Both the position numbers and the translations under genes were made by a program. The notes under the pieces were generated by a model, which did not search any database, had not been told where the DNA came from, and worked only from the letters and a program-made list of their open reading frames with translations. Below are positions 51,063-59,854 of a DNA stretch of 62,613 bases, in pieces (the stretch's first letter is position 1; every line of letters begins with the position of its first letter). Source of the stretch: Spirosoma utsteinense (GTDB lineage Bacteria; Bacteroidota; Bacteroidia; Cytophagales; Spirosomataceae); assembly GCF_014282275.1 (NCBI RefSeq), contig NZ_VFIA01000035.1, positions 1 to 62,613 on the forward strand. The letters run 5' to 3'.

Positions 51063-51132
51063 GCTTTTCCGTTTTTTCGGTTCCTTCTGCGCCAGCCATG
51101 CAGCCGGGAACCGGACTACCGACTAAACACGC

Positions 51133-52617
51133 ATGACCATGTTCAAAAAAATATATACGCCACTGCTGTTACTGGTGGGCCTTCTGTTCTCCTGTTCGGA
51201 AGGATTCGAAGAACTCAACACCGACCCCAACCGCCCGAAAGAAATTACGCCGGGGGTAATGCTGGGGCAGGTTCAGTACCGGATTGTCAACAGTTCCATC
51301 AACGCAGCCCGCTCCTTCACCCATGAACTGATGCAGGTCGATGCGCCCCGGTCCAGTGCGGGCGGGGGTGGTTTACATCGCTACGACGTTACACCGGGTG
51401 CTGGCGTGTGGAGCAACTTTTATACGAACCTGGCCGATATTCAGGACATCTACACCATTGCCGATCGGTTGAAGGAGAACAATTACAAAGCCATTGCGCT
51501 CGTCTACAAAAGTTGGGCGTACTCAATCCTGACCGATCTCTACGGCGACGTGCCGTACTCACAGGCTACTAAAGCAACGCAGGGTGTGGTTAAGCCCGGT
51601 TTCGACAAGCAGAAAGATATTTACATTCAGCTTCTGAAAGACCTCGAAACGGCCAACAGCCTCTTCGACGATACGAAGGCGCTGACCTACGCGGGCGATA
51701 TGCTGTACAACGCCAACGCGCTGACCGGCGGTAAAAATGTGGGTGTTCAGAAGTGGAGAAAGTTTGCCAACTCACTGCGGATGCGGCTGCTGCTACGCAT
51801 CTCGAAGCGCGAAGGGGAGGTAAATGTTAACCAGCAGCTAGCCGCCATGCTGGCCGATCCGATCAATAATCCGGTATTTACCAGTACGGCTGACGATGCT
51901 ATTTTCAGATACCCCGGCACGTTTCCCTACTATAATCCTTTCTACAACGCTCGTCAGGTCGACTGGCGGGATGGCAACTACTTCACCAAGTTTTTCCTCA
52001 ACAAGATGAACGCCGACAACGACCCCCGCCGGGCCGTGTGGATTACGCCGGTTGCGGTTAGTGGAGCGTCGGTTTACCAGGGCATAGACAGTGGCTACCC
52101 CACAACCGTCGAGTATGCCGTTGGGCGGAACTCAAGCTATACCGATGCCTTGAAAACGCTGCCGCAATTAGGTGTTATGATGACCTATGCCGAAGTTGAG
52201 TTTATCAAAGCCGAGCTGGCGCTGAAAGGGTTGGCAACGGGCAAAACACCCAAAGCGCATTACGAAGCCGGCATCACTGCATCGATGGCCCAGTGGGGAG
52301 CCGCTATGCCCGCTGGTTACCTGCAACAGGCGGGCGTAGCCTACGACGCAACGGTAACACCGGAAAAGCAACTGGAACAGATCATGGTACAGAAGTATTA
52401 TGCTTACTTTTTCGTGGACTATCAGGCCTGGTTTGAAAAGCGCCGGACCGGCTACCCGGTTTTGCCACGGGGGGCGGGCATTCCTGCTGAAAACAAATTT
52501 CCCGTTCGTGTACCTTATCCAACGTATTTGCAATCACTCAACCCCGAAGGACTGGCCGCAGCCGTGGCGTCGATGGGTGGCGATAACAGCAACATTAACG
52601 TTTGGTGGGATAAGTGA
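51133..52617 (+). CDS. SusD/RagB-type surface lipoprotein
   Basis: 494 residues. Lipoprotein signal (YTPLLLLVGLLFSC, lipobox LFSC), then EGFEELNTDPNRPKEITPG, the usual start of the SusD-like_2 group. Helical TPR-like regions follow (YKAIALVYKSWAYSILTDLY, GDVPYSQA) and a C-terminal LEQIMVQKYYAYFFVDYQAW. It would capture substrate at the cell surface for the SusC partner 70 bp upstream. The gap to the phosphodiesterase gene is 22 bp, so all four genes probably form an operon. Start at 51133 or the second ATG at 51139. Confidence 0.94.
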   Translation: MTMFKKIYTPLLLLVGLLFSCSEGFEELNTDPNRPKEITPGVMLGQVQYRIVNSSINAARSFTHELMQVDAPRSSAGGGGLHRYDVTPGAGVWSNFYTNLADIQDIYTIADRLKENNYKAIALVYKSWAYSILTDLYGDVPYSQATKATQGVVKPGFDKQKDIYIQLLKDLETANSLFDDTKALTYAGDMLYNANALTGGKNVGVQKWRKFANSLRMRLLLRISKREGEVNVNQQLAAMLADPINNPVFTSTADDAIFRYPGTFPYYNPFYNARQVDWRDGNYFTKFFLNKMNADNDPRRAVWITPVAVSGASVYQGIDSGYPTTVEYAVGRNSSYTDALKTLPQLGVMMTYAEVEFIKAELALKGLATGKTPKAHYEAGITASMAQWGAAMPAGYLQQAGVAYDATVTPEKQLEQIMVQKYYAYFFVDYQAWFEKRRTGYPVLPRGAGIPAENKFPVRVPYPTYLQSLNPEGLAAAVASMGGDNSNINVWWDK

Positions 52618-52639
52618 TCGGTAACTGGACGAAAACAAC

Positions 52640-53464
52640 ATGAAAAAAATCATCGCACTACTGCTGGTAACGGCCCTGAGTATCAGCGTTACATTGGCTC
52701 AGGTGGCCCTCCCTAAACGCGGGTTATGCGCCCATCGGGGTTGTCTGGATACGCATCCGGAAAATACCCTGCCTGCGTTTAAAGAAGCCATTCGATTGGG
52801 GGCTCAAATGATTGAATTTGATATCCAGCTGACCAAAGACAATGCCCTGGTCATTATGCACGACGAAACCGTCGACCGCACAACGAACGGCACAGGCAAG
52901 GTCGCTGACCTGACCCTCGCCCAGATCCGCCAACTGGATGCGGGTATCAAGAAAGGGCAGGTATTTGCGGGTACTGCCATCCCGACCTTTGACGAAGTAC
53001 TCGCCATCATGCCCCAGAATGTGTGGCTCAACTGTCATTTGAAAGGGGGCGCGGAGGTTGGCAAAGCCGCAGCCATGGCGGTTGTTAAGTCCGGGAGGAT
53101 GCATCAGGCTTTCCTGGCCTGTGAAGAAGCCGCTGCGGCTGGTGCCCGGCAGGTGAATGCTACAATCCTGATATGCAATGCCGAAAATCGGTATCGAAAA
53201 GATACGCGTCAGTATGTTGAGGCCACCATTGCTATGAAGGCCAATTTTATCCAACTGTTGCGCAATGAAGGCGAAGACCGTCAGGAGGTTATGGCGAGAT
53301 TGGCGAAAAATCAGGTTCGGGTAAACTACTTTTATGCCAAAGACCCCAACGAACTACCCGCCCTGTTCGACGCGGGTGTCGATTTCGTCTTGGTCAATAA
53401 TCTGGAACAATTTATACCCCAGGCGAAGAAGCTCGGTGTTAAGCCGGTCCGGCCCGTGTTTTAA
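52640..53464 (+). CDS. Exported glycerophosphodiester phosphodiesterase
   Basis: 274 residues with a signal peptide (KKIIALLLVTALSISVTLAQ). The GDPD fold is clear: CAHRGCLDTHPENTLPAF carries the catalytic HRG and the ENT metal site, IEFDIQLTKDNALVIMHDET gives the E-x-D pair and the second histidine, and VDRTTNGTGKV follows. A late VDFVLVNNLEQF replaces the more usual DG(V/I)xTDxP. It would hydrolyse glycerophosphodiesters to glycerol-3-phosphate and an alcohol in the periplasm. It sits between SusD and a phosphoesterase, which supports a role in phospholipid headgroup or phosphate scavenging. Confidence 0.92.
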   Translation: MKKIIALLLVTALSISVTLAQVALPKRGLCAHRGCLDTHPENTLPAFKEAIRLGAQMIEFDIQLTKDNALVIMHDETVDRTTNGTGKVADLTLAQIRQLDAGIKKGQVFAGTAIPTFDEVLAIMPQNVWLNCHLKGGAEVGKAAAMAVVKSGRMHQAFLACEEAAAAGARQVNATILICNAENRYRKDTRQYVEATIAMKANFIQLLRNEGEDRQEVMARLAKNQVRVNYFYAKDPNELPALFDAGVDFVLVNNLEQFIPQAKKLGVKPVRPVF

Positions 53465-53525
53465 CGCAACCATTCGTACTACTACTGCCCATATGCCGGG
53501 CCTGAACGCCTAACTCATCGAATTT

Positions 53526-55982
53526 ATGAAGCTATTGCTGACCCTTTGCCTTTATCTGCTGTGTATCGTTAGTGCGTGGGCACAAAAAAAAACTGACCTT
53601 ACACGTCTGAACGCCGACCTCGAAGCCCGGCGGGTGATGCTACCCAATGGGTGGAGCCTGACCCCGGCAGGCCGCTCCCTTGAACTGGGTGACCTACCCC
53701 TGAATATTGCCGTTTCGGCCGACGGAAGCCACCTGGCGGTAACGAATAATGGGCAGGGTATCCAGACTATCCAGTTGATTGACGCGCAGCAGGAAAAAGT
53801 ACTGCACAGCATCGAGATACCCAAATCGTTTTACGGGCTTAAGTTCAGCAAAAACGGCCAGTTCCTGTATGCCTCCGGTGGTAACGACAACTGGATACTG
53901 AAATACGCGATTGCCGGCAATAAGCTCGTCCTGAACGACAGCCTGAAGCTCGGCAAGAAGATGACGGAGAAGATTTCGCCGGTCGGCATCGAGATCGACG
54001 ACGCGCGCAACTTGCTTTACGTAGTAACCAAAGAAGACAACTCCCTTTACGTCGTCGATCTCAAGAGCAAAGCTATTATCCACCAGGAGAAGTTAGGCTA
54101 CGAAGCATACACCTGCGTGCTTTCTCCCAACCATAACGAGTTGTATATCTCCTTGTGGGGTGGCAAAAAAGTAGCCGTATTCGACACGGACAGGCGCACG
54201 CTGACGCATACCATCGCCGTCACCTACAATCCCAACGAGCTGATCCTGAACCGGAAAGGAACGATTCTCTACGTAGCCAACGCGGGCGACAACAGCGTGT
54301 CGGTCATCGATACCAAAACCAGGAAGGTAGTTGAGGTACTGGATGCCGCCTTATACCCAAATTCGCCCGCAGGGTCAGTTACGAATGGCCTGGCCTTGTC
54401 GAAGGAAGAGAAAACCCTGTATATCGCTAACGCAGATAACAATTCGCTGGCCGTATTCGATGTGAGTACCCCAGGCAAAAGCACGTCGAAGGGATTCATT
54501 CCGGTGGGTTGGTACCCGACCAACGTCCGGCTGGTTGGCAAGCGCATTTTCGTAGCCAACGGCAAAGGATTTACCTCATTTGCCAACCCGCAGGGGCCGC
54601 AGCCCGTCAGCCGCGCGGTGCGTTCGGAGTCGCATCTAGGCGAAGTCAAGCAGGTCAACAGCCGGCTTCAGTACATTGGTAGTTTGATGCAGGGTACAAT
54701 GAGTATCATCGACGAACCCAACGAGGGCACGCTGGTGGTATACTCGAAGAATGTGTATGCCAACACGCCGTACAAAAAAGAGCGGGAGCTGGTGGTGGAG
54801 GGCGAAGTGAATAACCCAATCCCCATGAAAGTGGGCGACCCCTCACCGATCAAATACGTCTTCTACATTCTTAAAGAGAACCGCACCTACGATCAGGTAT
54901 TTGGCGACATTAAGGAAGGAAACGGCGACTCGACCCTGTGCCTGTTCGGCGAAAAATACACCCCCAACCAGCACAAGTTAGCCCGCGAGTTCGTCTTGCT
55001 GGACAATTTTTATGTAGACGCCGAAGTAAGCGCCGATGGGCATAACTGGAGCATGGGCGCTCATGCCAACGATTACCTGGAGAAAACGTGGCCAACGGGT
55101 TACGGTCGTCGCGGAGGGGCAACGGAAGGCATGGGGCGGAAAGAAATCGCGAATAACAAAGACGGATACCTTTGGGACTTCTGCAAACGGAAGGGTGTCA
55201 GTTATCGCAGTTATGGCGTGTTCGTGGATACGGACAAAGGCAACATTCCCGCCCTGGACAAGGACCATGTATGCTCGTATTTTGCGACCTACTACCAGCA
55301 GCGAGTGAAAGACACAACCCGCGTGAACCAGTGGAAGCGCGATTTCGATTCGCTCGTCGTTGCCAAAGCTGTACCCGCTTTCAGTTCGATCCGGCTGGGT
55401 GCCGACCATACGCAGGGGCTGGCGGTGAACCGGCCTACGCCCTATGCCTGCGTAGCCGACAACGATCTGGCTGTTGGCATGTTGGTAGAGCACATATCGA
55501 AAAGCCCGATCTGGAGCCAATCCGCTATTTTTATTCTGGAAGACGATGCCCAAAATGGCCCTGATCACGTAGATGCCCATCGCTCGAATGCGCTGGTAGT
55601 TAGTCCTTACATCAGACGAAATGCTGTCGATCATACCATGTATTCAACCTCGGGCATGTTGCGTACGATCGAGTTGATACTTGGCCTTCCGCCTATGAGC
55701 CAGTACGATGCGGGGGCTACCCCCATGTTCAGGAGTTTTACGGCTACGCCTTCGGTAACCCCTTACCAGTCCGTTCCAGCTAACATCGATCTGAATGCGA
55801 TCAACACAGCCGCTACCCCGTCAGCGAAGCGTTCCGAAGGACTCGACTTCAGCGACGTCGACCGAATTGATGATAAATTATTTAACGACATCCTCTGGAA
55901 AGGGCTAAAGGGCGAAGATGCCCAACTACCCGCCCCCCGGCGTAGTGCCTTTGTCCGCGTTATGGCTAAGGACGATGATTAG
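53526..55982 (+). CDS. Exported beta-propeller plus phosphoesterase fusion (phospholipase C / acid phosphatase superfamily)
   Basis: 818 residues with a signal peptide (KLLLTLCLYLLCIVSAWAQ). Residues ~40-390 are a YncE/lactonase-like seven-bladed propeller (GTILYVANAGDNSVSVID, KTLYIANADNNSLAVFDV). From ~440 comes a phosphoesterase domain: FYILKENRTYDQVFGD with the metal-binding E-N-R-T-(Y/F)-D signature, DNFYVDAEVSADGHNWSMG, GADHTQG, then FILEDDAQNGPDHVDAHRS with metal ligands and a C-terminal histidine. The type resembles PlcC/AcpA-like enzymes that release phosphate from phosphomonoesters or phospholipids. It ends the SusCD-GDPD operon 61 bp after the previous gene. Confidence 0.92.
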   Translation: MKLLLTLCLYLLCIVSAWAQKKTDLTRLNADLEARRVMLPNGWSLTPAGRSLELGDLPLNIAVSADGSHLAVTNNGQGIQTIQLIDAQQEKVLHSIEIPKSFYGLKFSKNGQFLYASGGNDNWILKYAIAGNKLVLNDSLKLGKKMTEKISPVGIEIDDARNLLYVVTKEDNSLYVVDLKSKAIIHQEKLGYEAYTCVLSPNHNELYISLWGGKKVAVFDTDRRTLTHTIAVTYNPNELILNRKGTILYVANAGDNSVSVIDTKTRKVVEVLDAALYPNSPAGSVTNGLALSKEEKTLYIANADNNSLAVFDVSTPGKSTSKGFIPVGWYPTNVRLVGKRIFVANGKGFTSFANPQGPQPVSRAVRSESHLGEVKQVNSRLQYIGSLMQGTMSIIDEPNEGTLVVYSKNVYANTPYKKERELVVEGEVNNPIPMKVGDPSPIKYVFYILKENRTYDQVFGDIKEGNGDSTLCLFGEKYTPNQHKLAREFVLLDNFYVDAEVSADGHNWSMGAHANDYLEKTWPTGYGRRGGATEGMGRKEIANNKDGYLWDFCKRKGVSYRSYGVFVDTDKGNIPALDKDHVCSYFATYYQQRVKDTTRVNQWKRDFDSLVVAKAVPAFSSIRLGADHTQGLAVNRPTPYACVADNDLAVGMLVEHISKSPIWSQSAIFILEDDAQNGPDHVDAHRSNALVVSPYIRRNAVDHTMYSTSGMLRTIELILGLPPMSQYDAGATPMFRSFTATPSVTPYQSVPANIDLNAINTAATPSAKRSEGLDFSDVDRIDDKLFNDILWKGLKGEDAQLPAPRRSAFVRVMAKDDD

Positions 55983-56151
55983 CGGTTGCCTTCACTATTG
56001 ATTTCATCCAAAAATAGTATCGTAATAGGCATACAGCTTTGCATAACGCTTACTCGTACAGTAGATCAGGCCTTGAAGAGCATAAATTTAAAAAATCGCC
56101 TAATGTTAAGCAATCGCGCAGTATTAACCTTAATTATGTTTCGATTGGTGA

Positions 56152-56238
56152 TTTGTCATTCCGAGGAACGAGGAATCTTCGGAGATGGCCTGTAAAACCA
56201 CACTTATCCGAAGATTCCTCGTTCCTCGGAATGACAAA
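56152..56238. repeat. 32-bp perfect inverted repeat element (REP/MITE-like)
   Basis: Arms 56152-56183 and 56207-56238 are exact reverse complements over 32 bp with a 23-nt loop; each arm begins TTTGTCATTCCGAGGAACGA. I recall closely related GTCATT(C/G)CGAGGAACGA sequences as intergenic palindromes in many bacterial genomes, so this is likely one copy of a dispersed family. It lies in an otherwise gene-free 383-bp stretch after the phosphoesterase gene. It could also act as an mRNA 3'-end structure. Confidence 0.8.
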
Positions 56239-56347
56239 ATGCTCTTCAGCTTAATTCTGCTTGATTTATTGTATTCACGGTTCTATAATGAATTTGTATT
56301 TTTCAAAGACCAGTTCTATAGCTGATACATTTCAAAAAAAGGTAACC

Positions 56348-56383
56348 AAGGATAGACGGTCCTAATCAGGACCGTCTATCCTT
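56348..56383 (-). terminator. Strong terminator hairpin overlapping the end of a small gene
   Basis: Sixteen-bp perfect stem starting AAGGATAGACGGTCCT with a 4-nt loop; on the minus strand it is followed after 6 nt by seven T residues. The last codons and stop of the small frame 56366-56590 lie inside it. Confidence 0.75.
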
Positions 56384-56590
56384 AGCTTTTACGATAGAGC
56401 CTTTTACGATATAGCCCGAGTAGGTCCTGAGAGGAGTGCTGTAATAAACCTTCTGTACAGGTGGTTCTACCACACCTTCGAAGAAGTTGCCGGACTGATT
56501 GTCTGTTGGTTGTTCCTGTGCGCGGTCAGTAGAACGTAAATGAATGAACTTGACCCAGCAACGCCGTAACCAATTGAAGATTTGCTCCAT
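56366..56590 (-). CDS. Small hypothetical protein
   Basis: 74 residues: MEQIFNWLRRCWVKFIHLRS, an acidic and glutamine-rich middle (DRAQEQPTDNQSGNFFEG), then VQKVYYSTPLRTYSGYIVKG. No signal peptide, no family recognised. The frame ends inside a terminator hairpin, which is unusual but possible; the true C terminus and the terminator may have co-evolved. It may be species-specific. Confidence 0.5.
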   Translation of the reverse strand: MEQIFNWLRRCWVKFIHLRSTDRAQEQPTDNQSGNFFEGVVEPPVQKVYYSTPLRTYSGYIVKGSIVKAKDRRS

Positions 56591-56773
56591 ACTGTTGACT
56601 ATGTAAGCGTGAAGAATATACTTTCAAACGACTTAAAATCTGGTTGTATGCGATGATTACGTTACGGAAATCTCCTGAGGTCAGGTCGGAGGAGTAATTG
56701 TTAGTATTTCTAAAGATAACACAAGTTGATCAGCAGATTGTAAAACGTCAATGGATAAACCAAAGAGCGATTG

Positions 56774-57286
56774 TTAACTACTGGGTATATATTTATGCTT
56801 GACTAAACGACCTTTCCAGAATAAGGACCGATCAATTGAGGGATGATAGAGCCAGCCACAAGGTACAGGAACTTCCTTGGACCCAGGTTGTGCTAACAAC
56901 TTTCGATATGTCAGGTCATCGCATAGATTTCCTCCTACAAACGCTTTCGCCGTTTCAAACCGCTCTGGTTTATCGTGAATCAGTTTTTCGGATCCATCAA
57001 AAATCAGGAATGGCTGATTTTTGATCCTGGTGAAACTAACTGGCAGGTCTTTTTCGAGTTCTGATAAGAGCGAGATAGACGAAAGATTAACGGCTAGCGT
57101 ATCGTTTTTATAGCTGAAAGTAAGGGTCGAAACGAGTGGAGGGCCACCTTTTCGTTTGACTTCCTTCAAGTGCGCCTTTAGGATTGGCTTAAATTCGACT
57201 TGCTTTAACAGCCAGTCGAGTTGAGCATCCGCTCGCTGGGGAACGAAGCTGACCAATAACAGCAAAATAGTCACTTTTAGTCCCAT
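56774..57286 (-). CDS. Small secreted protein of unknown function
   Basis: 170 residues from the ATG at 57286, which starts the signal peptide MGLKVTILLLLVSFVPQRAD, then AQ. The frame upstream (to 57343) runs into the MITE-like element and reads MQQPPHLYN by accident; the same string appears before the next gene for the same reason. The mature protein is charged and soluble: LKEVKRKGGPPLVSTLTFSY, SLLSELEKDLPVSF, two cysteines (GNLCDDL, VPCGWLYHP). No family recognised. Confidence 0.68.
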   Translation of the reverse strand: MGLKVTILLLLVSFVPQRADAQLDWLLKQVEFKPILKAHLKEVKRKGGPPLVSTLTFSYKNDTLAVNLSSISLLSELEKDLPVSFTRIKNQPFLIFDGSEKLIHDKPERFETAKAFVGGNLCDDLTYRKLLAQPGSKEVPVPCGWLYHPSIDRSLFWKGRLVKHKYIPSS

Positions 57287-57320
57287 GTCTACCCTGGCTT
57301 TTACGTATTGCGACGTGTTA

Positions 57321-57457
57321 TATAAGTGTGGTGGCTGTTGCAAAACTTGAACAGTGCGTTATAGCGTGTGGCAGATGCGCCAAGTTTATGCTACATCCAT
57401 TCACAAACAACAGGTTATGGTTGCCAGTAAAAGTCCCCCGACTTTTGCAACAGCCAC
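57321..57457. mobile_element. MITE-like element, copy 1
   Basis: A 137-bp unit with 15-bp terminal inverted repeats GTGGCTGTTGCAAAA (57331-57345) and TTTTGCAACAGCCAC (57443-57457), preceded by TATAAGTGTG. It has no coding capacity. A second copy in the same orientation, about 90% identical by eye, lies at 58163-58300. The size, inverted termini and absence of a transposase fit a non-autonomous element. No clear target-site duplication was found. Confidence 0.78.
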
Positions 57458-57531
57458 TAACTTTATGTAAAGCGATTAAGTTAAGGAGCTACAATAAAGT
57501 CCGTACAAGCCCATCATTAACAGGGTCCTAT

Positions 57532-58152
57532 TTACTTCCAGGGATCACTAAAAACTGTTCCTGCTAAATTCAACAACGGTTGATTTAAGTCAGTCATTAT
57601 TGGCCTGGATAATACGTCTTTGCCATTGACTTTGACAATAAGTTGATAAGGGACTTTTACACTGCCGGACAAAGCTTCAATCTGTACGACTAAGTGGTGA
57701 TTAGGCGGTAACGGCATTTTCCAGTAACTATTACCACAGCTGGCTCCCCTATCCTGTTGGAGAACTAACCATTGGTTTTTTACATACACCTCCGTTCGGA
57801 CGTTTGCCAGAGTAGCATCCGCTCGATTAACAAATACCGTGTCACTGGTGGTGTTGATTAAAAATGCTCTTCTATATGGGTCACTAGCTAAGTAAAGAGA
57901 GTCGAAAAGAAGAGTTATTGATTCAGGTCTAGGTTTGATATGGGCTGGTAATAATTGGTTAAATAGCTGCTCATGGCGAATGTGGTTCTTTAAATCGATG
58001 TCTTGTTTTACCCAGACGGTTGTATAACGCGCGAATGCCAATTCATTCACATGTAATAAGTGGATTGGCGGTTTAGGTATAGAATTTTGAGCATAACCAG
58101 TCAAGATACCTAAAAAGAAAAGCCCAATAAAACCTGTTCTAAGCGGGTTCAT
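57532..58152 (-). CDS. Secreted protein of unknown function between two MITE-like copies
   Basis: 206 residues from the ATG at 58152 (signal peptide NPLRTGFIGLFFLGILTGYA, then Q). The mature part is beta-rich: LHVNELAFARYTTVWVKQDI, FLINTTSDTVFVNRADATLA, NHHLVVQIEALSGSVKVPYQ. It resembles an extracytoplasmic immunoglobulin-like fold with two cysteines (SCGNSYW). No family recognised. It is bracketed by two direct copies of the MITE-like element, like cargo of a composite unit. The leader CTTATACAACAATAAA before the ATG resembles those of two other small secreted genes nearby. Confidence 0.7.
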   Translation of the reverse strand: MNPLRTGFIGLFFLGILTGYAQNSIPKPPIHLLHVNELAFARYTTVWVKQDIDLKNHIRHEQLFNQLLPAHIKPRPESITLLFDSLYLASDPYRRAFLINTTSDTVFVNRADATLANVRTEVYVKNQWLVLQQDRGASCGNSYWKMPLPPNHHLVVQIEALSGSVKVPYQLIVKVNGKDVLSRPIMTDLNQPLLNLAGTVFSDPWK

Positions 58153-58162
58153 TTTATTGTTG

Positions 58163-58300
58163 TATAAGTGTGGTGGCTGTTGCAAAACTTGGACAGTGCG
58201 CTATGGGGTGTGGCAGATGCGCCAAGTTTACGCTACATCCATTCACAAACAACCGGTTATGGTTGCCAGTAAAGGTCTCCCCGACTTTTGCAGCAGCCAC
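58163..58300. mobile_element. MITE-like element, copy 2
   Basis: Same 138-bp unit as at 57321-57457. Left terminus GTGGCTGTTGCAAAA (58173-58187), right terminus TTTTGCAGCAGCCAC (58286-58300, one mismatch). Internal parts such as GTGTGGCAGATGCGCCAAGT are shared with copy 1. It lies immediately upstream of the gene that it and copy 1 bracket. Confidence 0.78.
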
Positions 58301-58444
58301 GAATAGTATATACAAGGTCGGACGCTGAAAGAGCACTCGACAAAGAGAGTAAAATAAAATTGAATCGATTTCCAACTTTTAACAAGACCAGGTACTCTGC
58401 TAAGTTAGATGAAGAAATTCCTTTTTGACATAAACTCAACTACA

Positions 58445-59212
58445 ATGAAAACACTTATTTGCTGTGCTTTCTTGATACTACTCTTGTCTTGCAGAAAGAA
58501 CGAATCAGACATTGTCGCTCCTGAGCATGACACCGTATTAGCGGAGTACCCGGACTGGTATACGCTTAAAGCGCCCGTTGATTCAGATATTGAAGGGGTG
58601 TGGGGAGACCGTGATAAAACCATACTCATTTCGACTGGCTATGCTGTTTACCGGTCAACTGATAAAGGAAACCATTGGCAGGAAGTTCTCGCTCAGCAGT
58701 CAATTGGCATATCTGGTTTTGTCCAGAATCAAGACACTCTATTCACGATGACTGGCCTGTCCAATCAGTCAGCGGGGGAAACCTACCAGCAATTCATGGG
58801 CCATGCTAACAAATATAGTCTGGACGAAGGGGTAACGTGGCAGCCTTACATAAAACGAAATCCAATCTTAGCGAATACTCCTACTTATGGAACCGTTGAC
58901 AAGCGGTTGCGCATCAACCCCGTTATCGCGTCAACAGGTACCAAATACACGATTAATCGTGTCTTCCTGGCTGGTCCTACGGCTACGATTGGTCAGTTTG
59001 AAACCCCTGGCGTGATTACAACTACAGGTCGCCGGATTGATCTGCCCCAGTTGCACCAGCTTCAAAGCCTATATCTGGATGGTCAGGAGCGACTTTACAT
59101 TGCCGGCACGGATGCGGTCTGTGGTCGGGGTCATTCTGGCGAAGGCTTTTCATTTTGCAACAGCAAACAGGGCCGGGGTGTCGTTTACATTTCCAAGAAT
59201 CCATTGCCCTAG
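58445..59212 (+). CDS. Lipoprotein with BNR/sialidase-like propeller repeats
   Basis: 255 residues from the ATG at 58445, which starts a lipoprotein signal (KTLICCAFLILLLSC, lipobox LLSC); the upstream start at 58409 adds 12 residues. Asp-box-like repeats are visible (VYRSTDKGNHWQEVL, KYSLDEGVTWQPY), as in photosystem-assembly-like (Ycf48) and BNR proteins. A surface or periplasmic scaffold or glycan-binding role is possible; catalytic residues cannot be assigned. The length allows only a partial propeller. Confidence 0.72.
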   Translation: MKTLICCAFLILLLSCRKNESDIVAPEHDTVLAEYPDWYTLKAPVDSDIEGVWGDRDKTILISTGYAVYRSTDKGNHWQEVLAQQSIGISGFVQNQDTLFTMTGLSNQSAGETYQQFMGHANKYSLDEGVTWQPYIKRNPILANTPTYGTVDKRLRINPVIASTGTKYTINRVFLAGPTATIGQFETPGVITTTGRRIDLPQLHQLQSLYLDGQERLYIAGTDAVCGRGHSGEGFSFCNSKQGRGVVYISKNPLP

Positions 59213-59246
59213 CTTCACGTAATACCACTTATACGACAAGAAAATT

Positions 59247-59681
59247 ATGCAACTACGTCGAATCACATTTTTGGTTTCAATGCTCATATTGATTGCAGAT
59301 GCAGGTTGCAATAAGTGTAATATGCTTTTCTTTCAAGAGGCTTGGGGCAATTGGGCGTTGGTGCAGTTAGATTCTCCATCTAAAACCCAAACCGTTTTTC
59401 CTGTCAAACAAATGCTGAAAATTGCGCTGGAAAATGATCGTTCCGGCAACACGTTTACTGGAGAGACGCTCTTTACCAATAATGTAAATGTTGACAACAA
59501 ACAATGGGAAAGCTTTGACCCAGATTGTCGTAATAGCAGTCTAACCGCCATTTACAATAAGACTTTTCGTCGAAAGTATTGGCTATCGGAGCGAAACCAA
59601 CGGTTACGGGCGACGGGATACGTAGATCAGATCGGCGGGAAAGCTGACACGCTAATATATTATTACACGCGAGTGCAGTAA
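59247..59681 (+). CDS. Small lipoprotein of unknown function
   Basis: 144 residues. Lipoprotein signal LRRITFLVSMLILIADAGC (lipobox ADAGC). The mature region is a small beta-rich domain: WGNWALVQLDSPSKTQTVF, GNTFTGETLFTNNV, AIYNKTFRRKYWLSER. This resembles lipocalin-like META/heat-shock lipoproteins, but the match is loose. The leader CCACTTATACGACAAGAAAA before the ATG resembles those of the neighbouring small genes at 58152 and 61411. Confidence 0.65.
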   Translation: MQLRRITFLVSMLILIADAGCNKCNMLFFQEAWGNWALVQLDSPSKTQTVFPVKQMLKIALENDRSGNTFTGETLFTNNVNVDNKQWESFDPDCRNSSLTAIYNKTFRRKYWLSERNQRLRATGYVDQIGGKADTLIYYYTRVQ

Positions 59682-59854
59682 CAGGCCCTACTCGGCAAAC
59701 TATATACCAGAGTTTCATTTCTCCGAATAGGCTACAGATTTCTGTTAAATTGAAAATGTTTGAATAATTTCATAATATAAATTTAGTTATACAAAGCGTC
59801 TGGAAAATGTGCAAAATTTTTTGTTTTAGACTTGTTCTCTGAAATTGCACTTCT

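Noticed and set aside
56152..56383. Possible CRISPR array from the repeated palindromes
   Set aside because: There are two different hairpins, each present once, with no regularly spaced identical repeats and no cas genes nearby.
57287..57343. Shared N terminus MQQPPHLYN on two neighbouring genes
   Set aside because: It is encoded by the end of the MITE-like repeat, upstream of the real starts that open signal peptides at 57286 and 58152.
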